A stretch of 35,232 bases of DNA from JBAVQS01 sp049694275. GTDB taxonomy: Bacteria > Chloroflexota > Anaerolineae > UBA4142 > SHND01. Positions 30,506-35,232 of this stretch are shown here, piece after piece. Location: assembly GCA_049694275.1 (NCBI GenBank), contig JBAVQS010000132.1:1-35232 (forward strand). Reading direction: 5' to 3'. The notes under the pieces were generated by a model. That model had not been told where the DNA came from, ran no database searches, and saw only the letters and a program-made list of their open reading frames with translations. The position numbers and the translations under genes were made by a program. How positions within the stretch are numbered: the first letter of the stretch is position 1; each line of letters begins with the position of its first letter.

Positions 30506-30544
30506 TATAAATTGAACAATGGGGAACGCCCGCGGGCGTTCCCC
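30506..30544 (+). promoter_or_regulatory. TATAAA box followed by a perfect 24-bp palindrome upstream of the K+ block
   Basis: TATAAA at 30506-30511 would place the transcript start near 30518-30521. GGGGAACGCCCG (30521-30532) is followed at once by its exact complement CGGGCGTTCCCC (30533-30544). The RNA would begin with this stem. It could be a binding site for a dimeric regulator, for example the KdpE-like one, or a 5' stabilising stem. The ribosome binding site of the next gene lies 30 nt beyond. Confidence 0.5.
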
Positions 30545-30588
30545 AGAGCCCAATGCGGAATGAGACGCAGGAGCGACGAGGAAAGATT

Positions 30589-30879
30589 ATGACTTCAAAA
30601 CCTGCCTGGTGGGTGCTGTATGTGCTGGCGCTGCTGCTTGCCGGATTGTTCTTTGTCGTTCATGAATTCATTGTTTCCGTCCTGGGGCAAGAGGTCGTCG
30701 AGTTTGGCATTCTCTTGCTCATATTTGGCTTGATGGCTCTCTGGGTGAGCGCGAACGCGCGGGCCATTGCCCAGATGGACAAGCGCGAGCGTGGAGAATA
30801 TCGCATCATTACCTACGCACCCGCGCACAGCCGGACAGACCCGGTACAACCGGAGGAGCAAAAAGGGCAGTGGAATTAG
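30589..30879 (+). CDS. small two-helix membrane protein
   Basis: 96 residues from ATG 30589, which has GAGGAAAG upstream (a frame open from 30553 lacks one). Two hydrophobic helices (about 6-27, AWWVLYVLALLLAGLFFVV, and 38-56, FGILLLIFGLMALWVSANA) are followed by a soluble tail with charged residues (IAQMDKRERGEYR). It is the first gene after the palindromic promoter region and lies 65 nt before the KdpD-like gene on the same strand. By position it could be an accessory subunit of the K+ system, in the way KdpF is, though it is larger and has no visible sequence likeness. Unknown family. Confidence 0.7.
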   Translation: MTSKPAWWVLYVLALLLAGLFFVVHEFIVSVLGQEVVEFGILLLIFGLMALWVSANARAIAQMDKRERGEYRIITYAPAHSRTDPVQPEEQKGQWN

Positions 30880-30944
30880 AGCGCCGGATGGGATAGAATG
30901 ATTCGGGGGCTCATGCCCTACTTGTATCCCGGTCCGGTGCCCAT

Positions 30945-32555
30945 ATGGAAAAACAGAATCATCCCAGTCCCACAGCCAATCTCGCCGGCATTCGCCTTAC
31001 GCCCGATTTTGTGCAAGCGCGTTTGACCCCGCTCCGGTGGCGGCCACAGGCAGACTGGCAGCGCTATCTTGCCGGGTTTGTGCTGATTACTCTCGCAACG
31101 GCGGCGGGCGTCCTGGTCAATCCTTTTATTTCGCCGTCCAACCTGGTGACCATCTATTTGCTCGCGGTCGTGATGGCGTCGATCTATCTGGGCCGCGGTC
31201 CAGCCGTGCTTGTCTCTTTGCTGAGCGTGCTGGCGTTTGATTTCTTTATCGTTCCGCCGCGGCTCACGTTCGCCGTGTCCGACACGCAATACCTGCTAAC
31301 CTTTTTCGGGCTGCTGGTGGTAGGGCTGGTCATTACTCAATTGACGGCGCGGTTACACGAACAGGTCGAGACGGCCGAGCGTCGTGAATTACAGGTTTCT
31401 ATTCTTTACACGCTCAGCCGCGACCTGGCGGTGGCTGCGAACATGAACGAGATCATGCGCGCGATCGTCGAGAACGTCAGCCAGACTTTTGAGCGCCAGG
31501 TCGTGATTCTGCTGCCGTCCGGCGAGGACAAAACTTTGCAGGTCTCGGCGGCGAGCCGGGAGCTGGAACTGGACAAGAATGAAATGGCGATTGCCACATG
31601 GGCCTTTGAGCACGGCGAACCGGCTGGACGCAACACCGGCGCCCTGCCGGGGGCGCGCGCCCGGTACCTGCCGCTCAAGAGCACGCGGGGGATTCTCGGC
31701 GTGATGGGGATCGCGCCGGCCGGGACGCGCCGCGCATTGAACCTGCAGCAAAATCGAATCCTCGAATCGTTTGCCAGCCTGGCCGCGCTCGCCATCGAGC
31801 GCGCCCAGCTACAGGAAACGGCGCGTAATGCGCAGCTCCTGGCGGCGACCGAAAAGCTCCAGAGCGCCCTGCTCAACTCGATCTCGCATGACCTGCGGAC
31901 GCCGCTGGTCTCGATTACCGGGGTCCTGACGAGCCTGCAGGACGAGCCCACGCAGCTCGACGACGCGACGCGCCAGAGTCTGATCGAGACGGCGCGCGAA
32001 GAGGCCGACCGGCTCAACCGGCTCGTCGGCAATTTGTTGGATATGACGCGTATCGAGGCCGGCGCGGTCAAAGTCGAATGGGAGCCGTGTGACATGCAGG
32101 ACCTGATCAGCACGGCGCTGGAGCAGGCCGGGTCGCGGATGCGGCAGCGGCCGGTTGTGGTCGAGATCCCGGAGGATATGCCGCTGGTCGCCCTGGACCT
32201 GGGCTTGCTCGTCCAGGTGCTGGTCAAGTTGATTGATAATGCGGACAAGTACTCGCCGCCCGGTGCGCCGATTGAGATACGCGCGGGGCTGACGGAGGAC
32301 GCCATCGAGATCGACGTGGCCGACCGGGGGATCGGCATTCCGCCTGAAGACCTGGCGCGCGTGTTCGACAAGTTTTATCGCGTCCATCGCCCGAACAGCG
32401 TCGGCGGAACGGGGATGGGGCTGTCGATTTGCAAGGGGATTGTGGAGGCGCACGGCGGATCGATTCGCGCAGAGAACCGAGCGGACGGCGGCACGCGAGT
32501 CCGCATCCGGTTGCCACGTCACGCGATGGCGCTTCCGGGGGGGGCGGCGCAATGA
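30945..32555 (+). CDS. KdpD-like sensor histidine kinase lacking the N-terminal KdpD and Usp domains
   Basis: 536 residues against about 900 in KdpD. A short N-terminus leads directly into a DUF4118 membrane domain with four helices (about 42-135), carrying LAVVMASIYLGRGPAVLVS and FIVPPRLTFAVSDTQYL, both KdpD signatures. A GAF-like region (about 150-290) follows, then HisKA with H315 in SISHDLRTPL, and the ATPase with DNADKYSPPG, DRGIGIPPEDL, FDKFYR and GTGMGLSICKG. The missing parts are the KdpD domain and the Usp domain; in KdpD these bind c-di-AMP or sense cytoplasmic K+. The stop overlaps the start of the KdpE-like gene (ATGA). A kinase controlling K+ uptake is the likely role. No ribosome binding site at 30945. 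Confidence 0.9.
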   Translation: MEKQNHPSPTANLAGIRLTPDFVQARLTPLRWRPQADWQRYLAGFVLITLATAAGVLVNPFISPSNLVTIYLLAVVMASIYLGRGPAVLVSLLSVLAFDFFIVPPRLTFAVSDTQYLLTFFGLLVVGLVITQLTARLHEQVETAERRELQVSILYTLSRDLAVAANMNEIMRAIVENVSQTFERQVVILLPSGEDKTLQVSAASRELELDKNEMAIATWAFEHGEPAGRNTGALPGARARYLPLKSTRGILGVMGIAPAGTRRALNLQQNRILESFASLAALAIERAQLQETARNAQLLAATEKLQSALLNSISHDLRTPLVSITGVLTSLQDEPTQLDDATRQSLIETAREEADRLNRLVGNLLDMTRIEAGAVKVEWEPCDMQDLISTALEQAGSRMRQRPVVVEIPEDMPLVALDLGLLVQVLVKLIDNADKYSPPGAPIEIRAGLTEDAIEIDVADRGIGIPPEDLARVFDKFYRVHRPNSVGGTGMGLSICKGIVEAHGGSIRAENRADGGTRVRIRLPRHAMALPGGAAQ

Positions 32556-33250
32556 ACGAGACCGGACCCCGCGTGCTCATCGTGGACGACGAACCGGCGA
32601 TCCGGCGCTTTCTCAAGGGGCTCTTGCCCGCGCACGGGTATACCGTCTTTGAGGCCGGCACGGGACAGGAAGCATGTAATGTCGCGGTCGCGCATCGGCC
32701 CGATGTGATCGTGCTCGACCTCGGACTGCCGGATATGGACGGCGTGCAGGTGACGCGCCTCCTGCGCGAGTGGACCCAGATTCCTATCATCATCCTCTCC
32801 GTCCGGGGCGCGGAGGAGGACAAGGTCGCCGCACTGGACGCGGGGGCGGACGATTATTTGACAAAGCCCTTTGGCTCGCGCGAACTCCTGGCGCGACTGC
32901 GCGCGGCCCTGCGGCGAACCGTCCAGGCCGCCGGGGAGCCGGTCTTTACCGTGGATGGATTGACCGTGGACCTGGCGCATCGCCTGGTCACCGTCGGCGG
33001 GCGCGAGGTGCAGCTTACGCCGACCGAATACGAACTGCTGCGCGTGCTGGTGGCGAACGCCGGCAAAGTCCTGACGCACCACCAGCTCTTGCGCGAGGTG
33101 TGGGGCGTCGGCTACCAGGACGAGATGCACATGCTGCGCGTCAACGTGAGCAACCTGCGGCGCAAGCTCGAGCCGGATGTGACCCGGCCGCGCTATATCA
33201 TTACCGAGCCCGGCGTGGGATACCGGCTGCGCACAGCCTTTGATACCTAG
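32552..33250 (+). CDS. kdpE: KdpE-like response regulator
   Basis: 232 residues of the OmpR class, starting at the ATG that overlaps the kinase stop; a longer frame upstream is a shadow of the kinase. The receiver has D12-D13, phosphorylation site D56 in VIVLDLGLPDMDG, and SVRGAEEDKVAALDAGADDYLTKPFG, which is close to the KdpE consensus. The C-terminal winged helix (about 130-232) has QLTPTEYELLRVLVANAGKVLTHHQLL read in two parts, LRVNVSNLRRKLE and PGVGYRL. It is 24 nt upstream of the KimA-like gene. It should activate transcription of K+ uptake; the palindrome at 30521-30544 is one place to look for its binding. Confidence 0.93.
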   Translation: MNETGPRVLIVDDEPAIRRFLKGLLPAHGYTVFEAGTGQEACNVAVAHRPDVIVLDLGLPDMDGVQVTRLLREWTQIPIIILSVRGAEEDKVAALDAGADDYLTKPFGSRELLARLRAALRRTVQAAGEPVFTVDGLTVDLAHRLVTVGGREVQLTPTEYELLRVLVANAGKVLTHHQLLREVWGVGYQDEMHMLRVNVSNLRRKLEPDVTRPRYIITEPGVGYRLRTAFDT

Positions 33251-33274
33251 AATAAAAACCCAATTGAGGAGAGG

Positions 33275-35232
33275 ATGATTACCAACAACACTGAAAATAC
33301 AGAACCGGAACAACCCGAGGAGGGAATTTCACCGGAAGGAGTTCCGCTCGCCCCGCCGGCGGAGGTCAATCCCGAATTGACGGTCCGCGAGGTCAAGCAC
33401 GGCGTTCGCCCGGGGGATGTCTATGTGCGGACCACCCAGCCGTATAACAAGTTATTCCGCCGGGTCGGGCCCGGGCATTTTGAAGCGACCCCGGAGGCGA
33501 TTCAGCCCGATAATGGCTTTGAAACGGCCTACAAGCGGATGAAAGGCTTTTTGATCGGCTCGCCTCTGTCGAACGCGCAAGAGGTTCACGAGCGGCTCCC
33601 CAAGTGGAAGGCGCTCGCCGTCTTTGGTTCGGATGCCATCTCGTCGAGCGCGTATGCGACCGAAGCCGCGCTCGTCATTCTCATTTCAGCGGGGAATGGC
33701 GCGCTCGGCATTGCCTTTGCCTGCGCGATCGCGATCAGTCTCCTCCTCTCCATGGTCGCTTTCTCGTACCGCCAGACGGTCTACGCCTATCCACACGGCG
33801 GCGGCTCGTATAACGTGAGCCGCGAGAACCTGGGGCAGACGGCGGGGCTGGTGGCGGCGGCGGCGCTCTTGATTGATTATGTCCTGACCGTAGCGGTGTC
33901 GATCGTCGCCGGCGCGGCCAACGTCACCTCGGCGTTGGTCGCTTCGGGATTGGGCCCGCAGATTCAGGCCCTTCAGTCGAACCTGCCGCCGTTTCTCAAT
34001 GTCGATGTCATCCTGAGCCTGTTCTTTATCCTGCTCATTACGGTCGGCAACCTGCGCGGCATTCGCGAATCGGGCTCGATCTTTGCCCTGCCGACCTATC
34101 TCTATATCTTTTCCCTGAGCGCACTCCTGCTCGTCGGTCTCTTTAAATGGTTCACCGGCGATCTCCATCCCATGGCGACGCCCCCGGTCGTACAGGCCAA
34201 TGAAGGCATCACGCTCTGGCTCGTCCTCCGCGCCTTTTCGGCCGGCGCGGTCGCGATGAGCGGCACGGAAGCCATCTCGAACGGTGTGCCCGTGTTCAAG
34301 AAACCTGAGAGCAAGAACGCGGCGACGACGCTGACGGTCATGGCCACCCTGCTCGGCGTCTTTTTCCTGGGTATTTCGTTCCTGGCCTGGCAGATGAACC
34401 TGGTTCCCAATAACGACGAAACGATCATCTCGCAAATCGCGGGAGCGGTGCTGGGAGTCGGCATCCCCTACTATATCTTTCAGATTGCGACCATGTTCGT
34501 TCTCATCATTGCCGCCAATACCGCCTTTGCGGATTTCCCGCGCCTCTCCTCCGTGCTGGCCCGCGACAACTTTATGCCGCACCAGTTCCTGTTCCGCGGC
34601 GACCGCCTGGCGTTTTCGACGGGTATTATGGCGCTGGGGGCGATTTCGGCCCTGCTCGTCGTCATCTTTGAGGGGAACGTGGACAGCCTGATTCACCTCT
34701 ATGCCGTCGGCGTGTTCCTTGCCTTTAGCATGTCCGATTCGGGGATGGTGATTCACTGGTGGAAGACGCGTGGCCCCGGCTGGAAGACGAGTATCGTCAT
34801 TAACGGCGTCGACGCGGTCTTGACCTCGAGTATTCTCGTCATCGTCGCTATAACAAAGTTCGCTCTCGGCGCGTGGGTCGTCATCATCCTCATCCCGCTC
34901 ATCGTCGCTTTTTTCAAGATGATTCACGCTCATTATTTGCACGTGGCGGACCAGTTGCGCATCACGCCCGGCCAGCTCCCGCCCACCGACATCGACCAGA
35001 TTGCGCTCGTGCCAATCGACGACATCAACTATGCCTCTCTGCGCGCCATCGCCTATGCGCGCAAGCTCTCCACCGAGCCGGTCGTCGTACATGTGTCGGT
35101 CAACCACGAACGTGCGGACAAAATCAGGGAAAAGGCGGCGAAATACGCGCCCGGCGTCCGTTTTGTCGTCGTCGATTCGCCCTATCGCGCCTTTGTGCGC
35201 CCGCTCCTCTCTTACATTGATGCGCTCCACAG
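33275..35232 (+). CDS. kimA: KimA-like potassium transporter (APC superfamily), 3' end outside the window
   Basis: 652 codons are in the window, without a stop. AGGAG lies 4-8 nt before the ATG at 33275. A Pro/Glu-rich N-terminal tail of about 85 residues leads into KRMKGFLIGSPLS and WKALAVFGSDAISSSAYATE. SYRQTVYAYPHGGGSYNVSR follows, then ENLGQTAGLVAAAALLIDYV. These stretches match KimA (YdaO) of Bacillus subtilis in order and spacing. LYAVGVFLAFSMSDSGM, VITKFALGAWVV-like segments and a C-terminal soluble Usp-like domain (from about 565, ALVPIDDINYASLRAIAYAR) complete the likeness. KimA is a high-affinity K+/H+ symporter controlled by c-di-AMP in Bacillus. Here it follows KdpD/E-like genes, so control by a two-component system is implied. 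Confidence 0.88.
   Translation, partial: MITNNTENTEPEQPEEGISPEGVPLAPPAEVNPELTVREVKHGVRPGDVYVRTTQPYNKLFRRVGPGHFEATPEAIQPDNGFETAYKRMKGFLIGSPLSNAQEVHERLPKWKALAVFGSDAISSSAYATEAALVILISAGNGALGIAFACAIAISLLLSMVAFSYRQTVYAYPHGGGSYNVSRENLGQTAGLVAAAALLIDYVLTVAVSIVAGAANVTSALVASGLGPQIQALQSNLPPFLNVDVILSLFFILLITVGNLRGIRESGSIFALPTYLYIFSLSALLLVGLFKWFTGDLHPMATPPVVQANEGITLWLVLRAFSAGAVAMSGTEAISNGVPVFKKPESKNAATTLTVMATLLGVFFLGISFLAWQMNLVPNNDETIISQIAGAVLGVGIPYYIFQIATMFVLIIAANTAFADFPRLSSVLARDNFMPHQFLFRGDRLAFSTGIMALGAISALLVVIFEGNVDSLIHLYAVGVFLAFSMSDSGMVIHWWKTRGPGWKTSIVINGVDAVLTSSILVIVAITKFALGAWVVIILIPLIVAFFKMIHAHYLHVADQLRITPGQLPPTDIDQIALVPIDDINYASLRAIAYARKLSTEPVVVHVSVNHERADKIREKAAKYAPGVRFVVVDSPYRAFVRPLLSYIDALH

Larger units (their letters stand above)
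30290..30588. other. divergent intergenic region with two strong palindromes
   Basis: The 299 bases between the His/Pro-rich protein gene (-) and the small membrane protein gene (+) hold a long imperfect hairpin (30307-30345), a TATAAA box at 30506-30511 on the plus strand and a perfect 24-bp palindrome (30521-30544). Between 30346 and 30500 I see nothing I can name. I looked for the pattern of a c-di-AMP (ydaO-type) riboswitch, which would fit the K+ genes downstream, and did not find it. Confidence 0.5.

Noticed and set aside
30290..30588. c-di-AMP (ydaO-type) riboswitch upstream of the K+ block
   Set aside because: Expected from KimA biology, so I looked for it; the conserved ydaO core and the long multi-stem arrangement are not seen. 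The region has simple palindromes only. The 24 nt before the transporter gene are too short to hold one.
33686..35230. Minus-strand open frame of 514 codons
   Set aside because: Antisense to the KimA-like gene; highly charged Asp/Arg/Glu/His composition typical of opposite-strand shadows, no start signal.
1..35232. tRNA, rRNA, CRISPR array, insertion sequence or prophage
   Set aside because: No T-loop/CCA pattern, no rRNA-like sequence, no regularly spaced repeats, and no transposase, integrase or phage structural gene among the readable proteins.

Overview
The window is a 35 kb piece of a GC-rich bacterial chromosome with tightly packed genes on both strands. Many gene junctions are 4-base ATGA overlaps, and several start codons sit only 6 to 10 nt downstream of a -10-like hexamer, which suggests leaderless transcripts. 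Gene content fits a Chloroflexota-type (Anaerolineae-like) bacterium: a double-length ThyX-like protein, a YkcB/ArnT-like membrane glycosyltransferase with a Gly-rich insert, a MOFRL-type glycerate kinase, a truncated KdpD-like sensor, and GAAGCAATC-type interspersed palindromes. That placement is inference, since no rRNA or tRNA is present. There is no CRISPR array, insertion sequence, phage gene or RNA gene of a known class.

Layout. 1-1.4 kb: an MFS exporter (-). 1.5-3.8 kb: a small very acidic protein, a gene-free stretch holding a folded repeat-like element and a possible XRE-regulator remnant, then an AT-rich gene for a PIN-like nuclease with Mrr_N-like winged helices; this looks acquired and defence-like. 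3.85-5.74 kb: an ArsR-type regulator and MFS efflux pair (-) with a perfect inverted-repeat operator candidate. 6.1-7.9 kb: the tandem ThyX-like gene (+). 14.2-7.9 kb: one long minus-strand operon, proB-proA-yraN-miaA-methyltransferase-glycerate kinase-phosphoribosyltransferase, ending in an intrinsic terminator. 14.4-23.1 kb: mixed membrane and accessory genes (patatin-like lipase with a C-terminal membrane anchor, EamA transporter, two MFS transporters, GT39-type glycosyltransferase, APH-type kinase). 23.3-25.2 kb: an SRPBCC-like protein, a Bcp peroxiredoxin and an S51 peptidase (+). 25.3-27.9 kb: queA and an SDR gene (-), divergent from a SufR/ArsR-like regulator. 27.8-30.3 kb: a His/Pro/Gly-rich membrane protein, an OmpR-type response regulator and a HAMP histidine kinase (-), with a different dispersed hairpin at each junction.

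30.6 kb to the end is the most interesting block: a small membrane protein, a KdpD-like sensor lacking the N-terminal KdpD/Usp domains, a KdpE-like regulator and a KimA-like K+ transporter, all on the plus strand and closely spaced. It reads as a potassium-homeostasis operon in which a Kdp-type two-component system is wired to a KimA transporter rather than to KdpFABC. The last gene runs off the window.

Other noteworthy signals: a hairpin repeat at two loci showing a compensatory C-G to G-C change, one copy with an alternative pairing partner; a 24-bp perfect palindrome between a TATAAA box and the first gene of the K+ block; and a 23-bp palindrome overlapping the ribosome binding site of the glycosyltransferase gene.
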